Shown here piece by piece: positions 26,632-36,753 of a DNA stretch of 64,000 nucleotides; position 1 is the stretch's first letter; each line of letters begins with the position of its first letter. Source of the DNA: Chitinophaga eiseniae (GTDB taxonomy: Bacteria; Bacteroidota; Bacteroidia; Chitinophagales; Chitinophagaceae); assembly GCF_900167135.1 (NCBI RefSeq), contig NZ_FUWZ01000002.1, positions 520,641 to 584,640 of the forward strand. Reading direction: 5' to 3'. A program made the position numbers and the translations under genes. Below the pieces are notes generated by a model. That model saw only the letters and a program-made list of their open reading frames with translations, had not been told where the DNA came from and made no database searches.

Positions 26632-29589
26632 ATGAAAAATTTCCTGTTACTACAGCTTTTCTGTTGGCTGTTGATAGCCTCTATGGGCATTGCCATGGAT
26701 AAAAAAACCGTTGATATCACCCGCTTTGGCGCGGTGGGCGACGGCAAAACACTGAATACAACCGCTATTCAGCAAGCTATTGACGCCTGCTCCGCCAACG
26801 GCGGAGGGAAAGTACGCGTACCCGCAGGCACATGGCTTACCGGCACACTGCTGCTAAAAAACAACGTACTGCTTCTGGTGGAAGAAAACGCCACCCTGCT
26901 CGGTAGCCCGGATATCAAAGATTATCAGATCGTAGACGGCTTTAAAGACGGTCTCGGTCAACAAATGGGCTATGCCCTGATCGGCGCCGTGGACGTAAAC
27001 AATACCGGCATCACCGGCAAAGGTACCATCGATGGCCAGGGTAAACTGGTAAGAGCTTCCGGCGGCCACGAAAGACGGCCCTTCTTGGTACGCTTTGTCC
27101 GTTGCAGGCAGGTACAGGTATCTGACATACACCTGCAAAGTCCCACCGCCTGGACCATGCATTTTTTCCATTGCACAAACATCTTAACGGAAAAAGTCAC
27201 CATCAGAAGCCGCGGACTGGGTAATAACGACGGTATCGATATCGACTGCTGCGAAAAAGTGGTGATCCGACACTGTGATATCGACAGCGGCGACGACGCT
27301 ATCTGCTTTAAAACCACCAGTCCCTATCCCTGCCGCGATGTGACCGTCAGCAATATTAAAATCAACACAGGTGAAGGCGCCATTAAATTCGGGACGGAAT
27401 CGGCTGGCAACTTTGAAAATATAAACGTCAGCCATATCGATGTGGCATTCGCCCGCGAAGGTGGTATCAAGCTTTTTTCTGTAGATGGCGCACACCTTCG
27501 TAACATCAACATCAGCGATGTAAAAATGGACAGGGTGAACATGCCCATCATTATCCGCCTCGGCTCCAGACTGAAGACTTTCCGCGAAGGCGACGCCCGA
27601 CAGGAAGTCGGCAGCATCGGCAACATCAGCATCAAAAACGTAACCGTTAAACACGGCACCTGGACCGGCATGCTCATCAGCGGTATCCCCGGCCACTATA
27701 TCGACGGCATCACGCTCGACAACATCCACATCAACATCCCCGGTGAAGGGACTGCTGCAGATGCGCAGGTAAACCTGGAAGAGCGGGAGCGCGACTATCC
27801 CGAAATAAAAATGTTTGGCAAACAGATACCAGCCTACGCCCTGTATGTCCGCCACGCTAAAAATATCCGATTCCATCGTATCACCTATACCAGCGATCTG
27901 CCCGAAGCGCGGCCGGCGGTAATTGCCCGTGACATCGACCAGGTACAGCTCACCAGCTGGTCCCTTCCTGGCAACACCGGTAAAGAGCCGCTGGTGCGCA
28001 TCGCAGACTCCAAAATGGTGGAAATGAAAGCCATCAGACATCCCGCATCCGGACCGTTCCTGAAACTGGAAGGCTCCGCCCGGAATATTACAGTCGATGG
28101 CGCCGTAGCCGCCGCACCACCCATCGCTCCACTATGGAAAGAATTTGTGGCCGCCCGGAAAAATAATACCGTCCCCACATTACCCGACTTCTCCTATGCC
28201 GGTTATCATTTTTCAGAACAACCGTTACCCGAACTGACCGGTAAGAAAAAGTTTGATGTGACACAATTTGGCGCCGTTCCTAACGACGACCGGTACGACG
28301 ACGAAGCCATCCAACGTACAGTAGATGCAGCAGCAGCCAATCCCGGCGGAGGCATCGTCTTTTTCCCAAAAGGGAAATACCTGCTGGCTCCCGATGAAGA
28401 CAACAAAAAACAGATCCTTATCACCGGCAGTAACATTATCCTGCAAGGCAGCGGCAGTCAGGAAGGCGGCACAGAAATCTACCAGGATAAAAAGAGAATC
28501 AACAGCCGGCAATTTCTTTTCCGCCCGGCGCAAAATCAGCAACAAAAACTGACCACCATTACTGCCAATGCATCCCGTGAAACATTCTCCGTAGAAGTGG
28601 CCGACGCATCCCAACTCCAGCCCGGACAGGACGTCATCATCAGGCACCGCAGCGAAGCCTATACGAAATGGTACTTCGCCCCGCTACCGTTGAAACCCCA
28701 GTGGACACGCCTTTTCGGCGATAACGGCGGCATGCAGGTACAGGAAATACACACCATCGAAAAAATAAATGGACATACCGTCACCTTTAAAAATCCTCTG
28801 CACCTGGACATCCATCTCGTAGATAATAAACCATTTGAACTGGTCACCTATAACAGCCTCGAAGAATGCGGCATCACCGGTATACGCTTTTCCAGCAACT
28901 GGAAAAATTATCCGGAAGACTTCGTGCATCACAAAAATGAAGTCCACGACTACGCCTGGGAGGCTGTAGGAATGGAATATGTAAAAAACAGCTGGATACG
29001 CGACTGCGTGTTTTCAGACTGGAACGAAGGTATCAACATCCGCGCCGGCTATCAGGTTACTGTACAGAATGTGACCTTCCTCGGAAAAAAAGGTCATGCT
29101 TCCGTACATGCCCGTACCGGCTACGGCGTGCTGATCAAACAATGTTATTTCAACGGCGCCCAGCATCACGGCCCCGGCACCGGCTACAGCGCCGCAGGGA
29201 CCGTCATCACGCAATGCGCGCTCGGCACCGACCAGAATTTTGATAGCCACTCCGGACAACCTTATGCCACTTTGTTTGATGATATCCGCGGCGGCGTATA
29301 CTACAACCTGGGCGGACCGGAACCCGGTCATCCGCATCATGGCAAACAACTCGTGCTGTGGAACTTCTGTCATAGCTCCGCTAAAGACCAACATTACAAT
29401 TTCTGGGATATGGAACGCCGCAGGAACTATACCATCGCAACACCGATACTGGCAGGCTTTCAGGCTGATTCAAAAGTAACCGTCGAACATGCAGGCATTA
29501 ATGAGCTGCCCGGACAATCCGTCGCACCCGCATCCCTTTTTGAAGCACAACTGGCATTAAGGCTTTATGGCAAGGACATTACCAACTAA
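26632..29589 (+). CDS. GH28 polygalacturonase-type enzyme fused to a second beta-helix domain
   Basis: The protein has 985 residues from the ATG at 26632, chosen because it begins a clean signal peptide (MKNFLLLQLFCWLLIASMGI). The longer frame from 26590 adds only a basic leader. The GH28 half (about 25-500) has NNDGIDID (198-205) and DSGDDAIC (218-225), which hold the catalytic Asp residues, and GGIKLF at 277-282 in place of the usual RIK. The usual GHG is replaced by GTES at 254-257. A second pectate-lyase-like domain starts at about 538 (FDVTQFGAVPNDD) and runs to the end. The pair suggests attack on galacturonic acid-containing polymers. The second domain's activity is unknown. Confidence 0.85.
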   Translation: MKNFLLLQLFCWLLIASMGIAMDKKTVDITRFGAVGDGKTLNTTAIQQAIDACSANGGGKVRVPAGTWLTGTLLLKNNVLLLVEENATLLGSPDIKDYQIVDGFKDGLGQQMGYALIGAVDVNNTGITGKGTIDGQGKLVRASGGHERRPFLVRFVRCRQVQVSDIHLQSPTAWTMHFFHCTNILTEKVTIRSRGLGNNDGIDIDCCEKVVIRHCDIDSGDDAICFKTTSPYPCRDVTVSNIKINTGEGAIKFGTESAGNFENINVSHIDVAFAREGGIKLFSVDGAHLRNINISDVKMDRVNMPIIIRLGSRLKTFREGDARQEVGSIGNISIKNVTVKHGTWTGMLISGIPGHYIDGITLDNIHINIPGEGTAADAQVNLEERERDYPEIKMFGKQIPAYALYVRHAKNIRFHRITYTSDLPEARPAVIARDIDQVQLTSWSLPGNTGKEPLVRIADSKMVEMKAIRHPASGPFLKLEGSARNITVDGAVAAAPPIAPLWKEFVAARKNNTVPTLPDFSYAGYHFSEQPLPELTGKKKFDVTQFGAVPNDDRYDDEAIQRTVDAAAANPGGGIVFFPKGKYLLAPDEDNKKQILITGSNIILQGSGSQEGGTEIYQDKKRINSRQFLFRPAQNQQQKLTTITANASRETFSVEVADASQLQPGQDVIIRHRSEAYTKWYFAPLPLKPQWTRLFGDNGGMQVQEIHTIEKINGHTVTFKNPLHLDIHLVDNKPFELVTYNSLEECGITGIRFSSNWKNYPEDFVHHKNEVHDYAWEAVGMEYVKNSWIRDCVFSDWNEGINIRAGYQVTVQNVTFLGKKGHASVHARTGYGVLIKQCYFNGAQHHGPGTGYSAAGTVITQCALGTDQNFDSHSGQPYATLFDDIRGGVYYNLGGPEPGHPHHGKQLVLWNFCHSSAKDQHYNFWDMERRRNYTIATPILAGFQADSKVTVEHAGINELPGQSVAPASLFEAQLALRLYGKDITN

Positions 29590-29624
29590 CCTATAATCCA
29601 TTTTATCAACAAAAACTAAGCGTT

Positions 29625-32600
29625 ATGAAATTTCTGATCCCAGGATGGCAGGGCTACCCCCTGCGCCTGTTTTCTCTCATGATGTGCTGGTTATTGTCTG
29701 TTTGCGTATATACCTCCCCGTTATATGCACAGAACAAAACCATCACTATCAAAGGCCGCGTAACTTCCCAAACAGGAGAGCCTCTGCCCGGCGCCAACGT
29801 CGTGGTAAAAGGTACCACCCGCGGCGTTACCACCAACGTAGACGGCACTTTTAAATTAGACGTGCCTGCAAACGTTTCCATAAAAATCACCTATACCGGC
29901 TTCATCTCCCGGGAACTGAAAGTGGAAAACACAGACATGAACAACGTCAGCATCTCCCTGGCAACAGACAAAGGAGAACTGAATGAAGTGGTAGTGGTAG
30001 GTTATGGTACGCAGAAACGCGCTGATGTCACCGGCTCCATCACCTCCATCAACGCACAGGCACTCCGCGATATCCCCGCCGCCAACCTCACCTCCATCCT
30101 CAAAGGACAAGGCGCCGGTATCGATATCCAAAAAAGTGGCGGCAACAGCAAACCCGGGGCAAAACCCACCATCCTCATCCGTGGCACCCGCTCCCTCAAA
30201 GCAGGCAACTCACCGCTGTTTGTGGTAGACGGCATCCCGTTCAACGGTGATATCAACGACCTGAACCCGGATGATATCACCTCGGTAGATGTGCTGAAAG
30301 ACGCTTCCTCCACCGCTATCTATGGCTCCCGCGGCGCCAACGGCGTTATCCTCGTCACCACAAAACGCGGAAAAAGCGGTAAAGCTGTCGTCACTTACAG
30401 CGGTTACGCCGGTTTCGTAAAACCCTCCGGCAAATACGACCTTATGAACGCCCGGCAATACGCCGACCTGAAGAAATGGGCCTACTGGAACGGTACCCAG
30501 GACCAGCCGCTCAAATACAGCGGCCCCGATGATCCGCAAATCCTCATCGACGGCTTCGACGCAGAAGAAAGACGACAACTCGCCAAAGGCAACAGCACCG
30601 ACTGGCAAGACCTGATCTATAAAACAGGTATCATGACCAACCACCAGGTCGGCATCTCCGGCGGCAACGAAAAAACACAATTCGCCGCCTCCGCGGGCTA
30701 TTACAAGGAAACAGGCGTTTATCCCGGCCAGGCCTTCGAACGCTTTACCGTGAAAGTAAGCGTAGACCATCAGATCAATAATACCTTCAAAATAGGCGTC
30801 AGCTCGCTCAATAACTTCTCTACCACCACCGGCGAAGGCGTAAACCCCATGGGACAAGCCCTGAGGGCCAGCCCCATGGCGCCCGCATACGACAGCAACG
30901 GCGTCGTGATCAATGACTTCCTCGCCGGCAGCCAGAAACAGATATGGAACCCGCTCGCCGATTTCCTCCCCGGCGCCACCGTAGAGAAAAGAAAACGGAA
31001 CGGTACCTTCACCACCGCCTACCTGGACGTGAACATCCTCCCCGGACTCAAATACCGGTTCAACGGCGGTGCGGAAATAAAAAGCGATAACTACGGCAAT
31101 TTCTACAGCAGCAAAACCACCGATAACCTCGGCAGCCTCAACACCAGCGCAAACAGGTACGGTTCCGACGTAAACTACACGCTGGAAAACCTGCTGACCT
31201 ACGATAAACACTTCGGTAAACACCACGTCAACTTCACCGGACTATATAGCCTGCAGGAATCCCGCAGCCAGTCCAACAGCTACAATAACAACACCCTGCT
31301 GTCCGACGAGCTGCAATACTTCAACGCCACCTACGGACTCAACCTCGCCGGCAGCGGTTCCGAAAGCAAATGGGACATCGTTTCCTACATGGGACGCCTC
31401 AACTACAGCTTTAAAGACCGCTACCTGCTCACCCTCACCGCCCGCAGCGACGGCAGTTCCCGCCTCGCACCCGGCAACAAGTTCAAAGGGTTTCCCTCCG
31501 CCGCAGCAGGCTGGATCGTCAGCAATGAAGATTTTATGCGGGAATCCCGGGTGTTCTCCAACCTGAAGCTCCGCGCCAGCTACGGCCGCACCGGCAACAC
31601 CGCCATCAATCCCTATCAGACGCTCGGCGCACTGAAAGGTATTAATTACAACTACGGCTCTACCAACGTTACCGGCGTATTTATCAATACCGCACCCAAT
31701 GCAGGATTGCAATGGGAATACACTACCACCGCCAACTTCGCGGTAGATTTCGGATTGTTTAACAACCGTATCACCGGTAGCGCGGAAGTGTATTCCGCAC
31801 AAACCAGCAACCTGCTGCTACCACTCCACCTGCCCGGCACCTCCGGCATCCCCGGCGACGTGCTGGTCAACGTAGGCAAAACACAAAACAAAGGGGTCGA
31901 TATTCATCTCTCTACAGTCAATATACAAGGTAAGGGCAACGGTGACTTCACCTGGACGTCCGACCTCAACTTCTTCATCAACAGGGGCAAAATCACGGAG
32001 CTGTACAACGGCATCCAGCAGGACATCTCCAATGGCTGGTTTGTGGGGCAGCCTATCGGCGCCTTCTACGACTATCAGCGCGTCGGCATCTGGCAGAATA
32101 ACAAGTCAGACTCGCTCCTCGCACAACGGTACGGACAGAAAATAACCGGCAACTCCTCCGTAATTGGCACCATCCGCGTGAAAGACGTCAACAACGACAG
32201 CACTTTCAGCGACGCCGACAAAACCATTGTTGGCTCCCCGCAAGCCAAATGGGAAGGAGGCATGACCAACCGCTTCAGCTACAAAGGCTTTGACCTTACC
32301 GTGGTGATGTATGCCCGCATCGGTAGCACGCTCAACAGCAAACTGTATGGCGGCGGCTTTGCCAACACTTTCCAGGGTAACTACAATAACCTGAATGTGC
32401 CCTACTGGACACCTTACAACGGAGAAAATCATTTCCCCAAACCCAACCAGTCCAGGACACAGACCCAATACAACGCTACCCTGGGTTACTTCAACGGCAG
32501 CTACCTGAAAATAAGGACGCTGAGCCTGGGCTACAACGTCCCCGGTTCTTTTGTACAAAAGCTGAAAGCCCGGTCCCTGCGGGTATACGTAACTGCTCAG

Positions 32601-32729
32601 GACCCTTTCATCTTCTTCTCCGATTACCGCAACAAGTACCATGGCGTAGATCCGGAATCTGCCGGCAATATCAACGCAGATACCCCCGCCACCTGGTCCA
32701 TGCTCTTCGGTGTAAACCTTACTTTATAA
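29625..32729 (+). CDS. SusC/RagA-family TonB-linked outer-membrane transporter
   Basis: The 1034-residue protein has a signal peptide ending near SPLYAQ. A carboxypeptidase-regulatory-like domain follows (about 40-115, IKGRVTSQTGEPLPGANVVV), then the TonB plug (IRGTRSLKAGNSPLFVVDG) and a 22-strand-type barrel. It has no STN domain. It starts 35 bases after the GH28 gene and ends 19 bases before SusD, so all four genes read as one operon. It should import pectic oligosaccharides released by the two hydrolases. The substrate is inferred from neighbours only. Confidence 0.95.
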   Translation: MKFLIPGWQGYPLRLFSLMMCWLLSVCVYTSPLYAQNKTITIKGRVTSQTGEPLPGANVVVKGTTRGVTTNVDGTFKLDVPANVSIKITYTGFISRELKVENTDMNNVSISLATDKGELNEVVVVGYGTQKRADVTGSITSINAQALRDIPAANLTSILKGQGAGIDIQKSGGNSKPGAKPTILIRGTRSLKAGNSPLFVVDGIPFNGDINDLNPDDITSVDVLKDASSTAIYGSRGANGVILVTTKRGKSGKAVVTYSGYAGFVKPSGKYDLMNARQYADLKKWAYWNGTQDQPLKYSGPDDPQILIDGFDAEERRQLAKGNSTDWQDLIYKTGIMTNHQVGISGGNEKTQFAASAGYYKETGVYPGQAFERFTVKVSVDHQINNTFKIGVSSLNNFSTTTGEGVNPMGQALRASPMAPAYDSNGVVINDFLAGSQKQIWNPLADFLPGATVEKRKRNGTFTTAYLDVNILPGLKYRFNGGAEIKSDNYGNFYSSKTTDNLGSLNTSANRYGSDVNYTLENLLTYDKHFGKHHVNFTGLYSLQESRSQSNSYNNNTLLSDELQYFNATYGLNLAGSGSESKWDIVSYMGRLNYSFKDRYLLTLTARSDGSSRLAPGNKFKGFPSAAAGWIVSNEDFMRESRVFSNLKLRASYGRTGNTAINPYQTLGALKGINYNYGSTNVTGVFINTAPNAGLQWEYTTTANFAVDFGLFNNRITGSAEVYSAQTSNLLLPLHLPGTSGIPGDVLVNVGKTQNKGVDIHLSTVNIQGKGNGDFTWTSDLNFFINRGKITELYNGIQQDISNGWFVGQPIGAFYDYQRVGIWQNNKSDSLLAQRYGQKITGNSSVIGTIRVKDVNNDSTFSDADKTIVGSPQAKWEGGMTNRFSYKGFDLTVVMYARIGSTLNSKLYGGGFANTFQGNYNNLNVPYWTPYNGENHFPKPNQSRTQTQYNATLGYFNGSYLKIRTLSLGYNVPGSFVQKLKARSLRVYVTAQDPFIFFSDYRNKYHGVDPESAGNINADTPATWSMLFGVNLTL

Positions 32730-32748
32730 ACCTTCAAAATTGTGTGTG

Positions 32749-34458
32749 ATGAAAAAGATATGGTTCGCTGCAGGCATACTCACCGCCGCTTCTCTCCTGG
32801 GAGGCTGCAGCAAAATGTTGAATGAAACACCCCGGGCCGTGCTGGTACCGGATTTCTATAAAACGTCACAGGGCGTAAACGCCGCACTGGACGCCTCATA
32901 TGCAGGTACCCGCACCGTCTGGGGCTGCGAAGATTATTTCTCCATGACCACACCCGGCACAGACGAATTTAAAAGGGGCAATGACGGTAACCAGAACTTC
33001 ATGACCTACGATCCGGGCCTGCTGCCCAGCGATGGCAAGTTCAAAGCACAATGGAACAATATTTACACGTATATCAACACCTGTAACGCGGTGATCCAGT
33101 TCGCTCCCGAGGCCACCGGCATTTCCGAAGATATCCGTAAAAAAGCCATCGCAGAAGCGAAATTCCTGCGGGCCAACTATTACTTTGTGCTGGTGCAGCT
33201 TTGGGGAGATGTGACCCTCTCCACTTCCTTCATCTCCGGGCCTGTTACCTCGGCCGACCGCCATCCGCTCGCCAAAGTATACGACGCCATCATCACCGAT
33301 CTGAAAGAAGCTATTCCCAACCTGGCGCCCGGCCCCAAAGGCATAGACCCCGGCCGCGCCAACGCCGCCGCCGCCAAACATGTGCTGGCCAAAGTTTACC
33401 TGACCCGCGCCGGCAGCAAAGCCGCCAAACCTACCGACTACCAGGACGCCGCAGCAACAGCGATAGACCTGCTCACGAATGCACCGTCACTCGGACTGAA
33501 CCTGCTCCCTGATTTCGGCAGCGTATTCTCCGAAGGCAACGAAAACAACGCAGAAGTGCTGTGGACCGTACAACATACCGCCAGCCTGGCTTACAACGGT
33601 TCTCCCAACCAGGATAACCGCACGCCGGACAACATGCTGGTACATCTTTTCGTACCACAATACGAAAAAATCGACGGCATGGGCCGTAACATCAAAGATG
33701 GCCGTCCCTACATCCGTACCGTGCCCACCAAATGGCTGACAGACACTGTTTTTGCGGAAAGGAAAAACGATACCCGCTTTAACAAGAGCTTCCAGACAGT
33801 ATGGTTCTGCAACAACGCCAGCAGCATCCCCGTATGGCCTAATCCGCTGCCGCCGGGCGCTCCGGCCGGCGCCGCTCCCGGTCGGCCGAAAATGAAGCTG
33901 GGCGATACCTGCATCTACATGCCGCAGGGAACTTTCTCCAATGCACAGATAGCTGCGGCTCCTTACACACTGATACCGTCCAGCAAATACTCCATCAAAA
34001 TGTCACCGGCCCTGTCCAAATATGTTGATACCAAACGTTCTGATATGAACGCGCCCTCCATCCGGCCCCTGATCGCTTACCGCCTTGCAGAAACATACCT
34101 GGTGGCGGCCGAAGCGCTGATGCAGAGCGGGCGTACCGCCGAAGCAGTACCGTATGTGAACGCCGTCAGGGAAAGGGCCGCTTTCCCCACCGGCGATAAA
34201 ACCCAAATGGATATCACCGCTGCCGACCTTAACATCGACTTCATCCTCGATGAACGCTCCCGTGAACTGGCCGGCGAAAACGTGCGCTGGCTGGACCTCG
34301 TAAGGACCGGCACCTTGCTCACCCGCTTACAGAAACATTGCGACGACAACGCCAGGATCAACTTCAAATCGCCCAAACACTGGCTGCGCCCTATTCCGCA
34401 GGACCAGATAGACGCCACCACCACCGGCACGCCTTATCCGCAGAACCCCGGCTGGTAA
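32749..34458 (+). CDS. SusD/RagB-family glycan-binding lipoprotein
   Basis: The protein has 569 residues from the ATG at 32749. A TTG nine bases upstream is less likely. Its lipoprotein signal ends in SLLGGC, with the Cys at about residue 20. The body has SusD-type helices (IAEAKFLRANYYFVLVQLWG), a Pro/Ala/Gly-rich insertion near 365-380, and the usual C-terminus (LDERSRELAGENVRWLDLVR). It is the last gene of the fucosidase/GH28/SusC/SusD operon and is followed by a strong terminator. It should bind the pectic glycan at the surface. Confidence 0.95.
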   Translation: MKKIWFAAGILTAASLLGGCSKMLNETPRAVLVPDFYKTSQGVNAALDASYAGTRTVWGCEDYFSMTTPGTDEFKRGNDGNQNFMTYDPGLLPSDGKFKAQWNNIYTYINTCNAVIQFAPEATGISEDIRKKAIAEAKFLRANYYFVLVQLWGDVTLSTSFISGPVTSADRHPLAKVYDAIITDLKEAIPNLAPGPKGIDPGRANAAAAKHVLAKVYLTRAGSKAAKPTDYQDAAATAIDLLTNAPSLGLNLLPDFGSVFSEGNENNAEVLWTVQHTASLAYNGSPNQDNRTPDNMLVHLFVPQYEKIDGMGRNIKDGRPYIRTVPTKWLTDTVFAERKNDTRFNKSFQTVWFCNNASSIPVWPNPLPPGAPAGAAPGRPKMKLGDTCIYMPQGTFSNAQIAAAPYTLIPSSKYSIKMSPALSKYVDTKRSDMNAPSIRPLIAYRLAETYLVAAEALMQSGRTAEAVPYVNAVRERAAFPTGDKTQMDITAADLNIDFILDERSRELAGENVRWLDLVRTGTLLTRLQKHCDDNARINFKSPKHWLRPIPQDQIDATTTGTPYPQNPGW

Positions 34459-34481
34459 CTGTCAGCAATCGTTGTATTCAC

Positions 34482-34514
34482 AAAAAAGGGTTAGTGCAGT
34501 TGCACTAACCCTTT
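34482..34514. terminator. Bidirectional terminator after the pectin locus
   Basis: AAAGGGTTAGTGCA (34485-34498) pairs perfectly with its complement (34501-34514) around two bases. Six A on the left give a T-run for minus-strand transcripts, and a short T-run lies at the right edge of the stem. It lies between convergent genes and can serve both. Confidence 0.8.
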
Positions 34515-34535
34515 CGTCTATACGAAATTGATTTT

Positions 34536-34937
34536 CTACAATCGTTCCAATCCCCCTACCATGCTGAAAGTGATCACACCCAGTACAATGAGGGTAATCA
34601 CCACATAGAGGTAATCCTTCTCCAGTAAAAAAGCAAAAACGGAAAGGCCTATACGGATAATAGGCGTGGCAATCAGCAGTACGATCCCCAGCTGGATCAC
34701 ATTCATGCCCTTGCCTTCCATAATACCCGTGAAGATACCCGGCAGGTTGTCAAGCCCCTGCCGCACACCGGCAAAAGTACCGTAGTTGGGGGCTTCATGT
34801 CCGTGACGGTACAGGTATACCACCCCGCCCAGGAATACGATGATGCTGGAAGTGATAACACCCACCCGGAGTTGTTTACCGATCAGCTGCTGTATATCTT
34901 TATCAGCCCAGAAATGTTTCGATAATAAGCGCTTCAT
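34536..34937 (-). CDS. DUF1634 family membrane protein
   Basis: The 133-residue protein has three predicted membrane segments (about 25-43, 81-101 and 108-127). The first follows a basic start and contains the VGVITSSIIVFLGGVVYLY pattern typical of DUF1634. The family is found directly beside TauE/SafE permeases. Here it starts three bases after the permease stop, so it probably forms a complex with it or modulates it. No catalytic residues are visible. Confidence 0.85.
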   Translation of the reverse strand: MKRLLSKHFWADKDIQQLIGKQLRVGVITSSIIVFLGGVVYLYRHGHEAPNYGTFAGVRQGLDNLPGIFTGIMEGKGMNVIQLGIVLLIATPIIRIGLSVFAFLLEKDYLYVVITLIVLGVITFSMVGGLERL

Positions 34938-34940
34938 GTA

Positions 34941-35777
34941 CTACAGTTTTCCGTTGAGACCATTATAAATCATCTGAAGCGCCAGGAAAGTGATTACTAC
35001 GCCAAAGACTATACGTAACCATTTGGTATTGGCTTTCACCAGCAGGCGCGAGCCCCCGAAAGCGCCCAGCAACACGCCCAGCACAACCGGCATACAGAGG
35101 CCGGGGCTGACATAACCACGTTGCAGGTATACCACGGCGCTGGCAGCGGCGGTAACACCGATCATGAAATTGCTGGTCGTAGTGGACACTTTAAACGGAA
35201 TCCGCATGATGTTGTCCATCGCCAGCACCTTCAGTGCGCCGGAACCGATACCCAGCAAGCCGGACATCACACCGGCGAAGGTCATCATAAAATAACCGCC
35301 TGGTACATGCCGTACTTTGTAAGACACCACTTCCCCTCCGGAAGGATAGGTCCCGTTCAGCCTCAGGTCACGCGCCAGTTTACTGACATCGTCGTCAGAA
35401 ATGGCCTCCGACTTTTTGCGAAAAGACATCAGCGCTGAAAAGATCAGCACGCAGCCAAAGATAATAGCCACCACATTGGTAGGGATGAAGACCGCTATCA
35501 GCGCTCCCACCACGGCCCCCGTGGTAGTGGCGATCTCCAGGAACATGCCCAGCCGGATGTTGGTGATCCCTTCCTTGACATAAGCAGAAGCAGAACCGGA
35601 AGAGGTGGCAATAGACGCGATCAGGGCGGTACCAATCGCATAGCGGATGTCAACGTGGAAACCGAGTGTCAGCAGCGGAATGATCACCACACCGCCTCCC
35701 AGCCCGGTAAGCGACCCCAATAGCCCCGCCAGAAAGGCCCCGGCGAGCAGGATCAATGTAAATGATAAAATCGTCAT
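34941..35777 (-). CDS. TauE/SafE-family sulfite/anion exporter
   Basis: The 278-residue protein has about eight membrane segments in two related halves. The family motif GLLGSLTGLGGGVVIIPLL lies near residues 20-38, with its repeat GVMSGLLGIGSGALKVLAM near 180. TauE/SafE proteins move sulfite, sulfoacetate or other organic anions across the inner membrane. The substrate here is unknown. A DUF1634 gene follows three bases later, a common pairing. Confidence 0.92.
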   Translation of the reverse strand: MTILSFTLILLAGAFLAGLLGSLTGLGGGVVIIPLLTLGFHVDIRYAIGTALIASIATSSGSASAYVKEGITNIRLGMFLEIATTTGAVVGALIAVFIPTNVVAIIFGCVLIFSALMSFRKKSEAISDDDVSKLARDLRLNGTYPSGGEVVSYKVRHVPGGYFMMTFAGVMSGLLGIGSGALKVLAMDNIMRIPFKVSTTTSNFMIGVTAAASAVVYLQRGYVSPGLCMPVVLGVLLGAFGGSRLLVKANTKWLRIVFGVVITFLALQMIYNGLNGKL

Positions 35778-35916
35778 AAGATGGTTGGTTGGTTTAGATC
35801 GACAATTACAGGCAAAAAACAGCCTTCAATGGCCAATGTTGCAAAAGTAAGCAGAATATGATTCCCACAATCCGTAATCTATAAGTAACTTGCAGCCGAA
35901 TACTTAATTTCTCTAT

Positions 35917-36753
35917 ATGATAAAGGTGGGTGCGTATAACCTGTTAAGGGTTAAAAAAGAAGCCGATTTCGGCGTATATCTGGAAGGTGTGGACCAGGAG
36001 ATACTGCTGCCATTGCGGTTTGTGCCTAAAGGCACCAAAATAGGCGATGAACTGGAAGTTTTCCTGTACCATGATTCTGAAAACAGGCTGATCGCCACTA
36101 CCCAGAAGCCTTATGGCATCGCCGGCGATATCGTGAACCTGAAAGCCGTCAGCACCACCAAACAGGGCGCTTTCCTGGACTGGGGCCTGATGAAAGACCT
36201 CTTCGTGCCACAGTCGCAACAGCTGACCCGCATGGTGCCCGGACAGGAATACCTCGTTAAAATATATATCGACGAACTGACCGGCCGCCTCGCCGCCACA
36301 GAGAAGATAGACCGCTTCCTCAGCAATGAAAACCTGACCGTAAAGGAAATGGACCCGGTCACCCTGGTGGTGTACCGCCGTACCGACATCGGCTATGTGG
36401 TGATCATTAACAACCAGCACACCGGTATCCTCCACCACAACGAACTGTTCCGCACGGTGGAAGTCGGCGATAAACTCAAAGGCTTCGTCCGCAGCATCCG
36501 GGAAGACAAAATAGACGTAGTGCTGGGCCAGCCAGGCTACAAGCGCGTGGAAGACGAAGGAGAGAAAATACTCCGCCTGCTGCAGGAAAACAACGGCTAC
36601 CTGCCGTATCACGATAAATCCACCCCGGAAGAAATACAGGAGTTCTTCGGTATGAGCAAAAAAACGTTCAAAATGACGATCGGCAACCTGTATAAACAAC
36701 GGAAGATCATCTTCACACAAACAGGTATTAAAGAGGCGGACGCTACGGAGTAA
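35917..36753 (+). CDS. CvfB-like S1-domain RNA-binding protein
   Basis: The 278-residue protein matches the CvfB/YitL layout: three S1-like beta-barrels (about 1-65, 66-140, 145-210, with KQGAFLDWGLMKDLFVP in the second) and a C-terminal winged helix (about 220-275, FGMSKKTFKMTIGNLYKQRK). CvfB proteins bind RNA and affect virulence or stress genes in Firmicutes. The role in Bacteroidota is not established. It is monocistronic, and its 3' end overlaps that of the convergent kinase gene by 11 bases. Confidence 0.9.
   Translation: MIKVGAYNLLRVKKEADFGVYLEGVDQEILLPLRFVPKGTKIGDELEVFLYHDSENRLIATTQKPYGIAGDIVNLKAVSTTKQGAFLDWGLMKDLFVPQSQQLTRMVPGQEYLVKIYIDELTGRLAATEKIDRFLSNENLTVKEMDPVTLVVYRRTDIGYVVIINNQHTGILHHNELFRTVEVGDKLKGFVRSIREDKIDVVLGQPGYKRVEDEGEKILRLLQENNGYLPYHDKSTPEEIQEFFGMSKKTFKMTIGNLYKQRKIIFTQTGIKEADATE

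Noticed and set aside
30210..31226. A 338-codon minus-strand frame
   Set aside because: It is antisense to a clear SusC gene, with no family motif.
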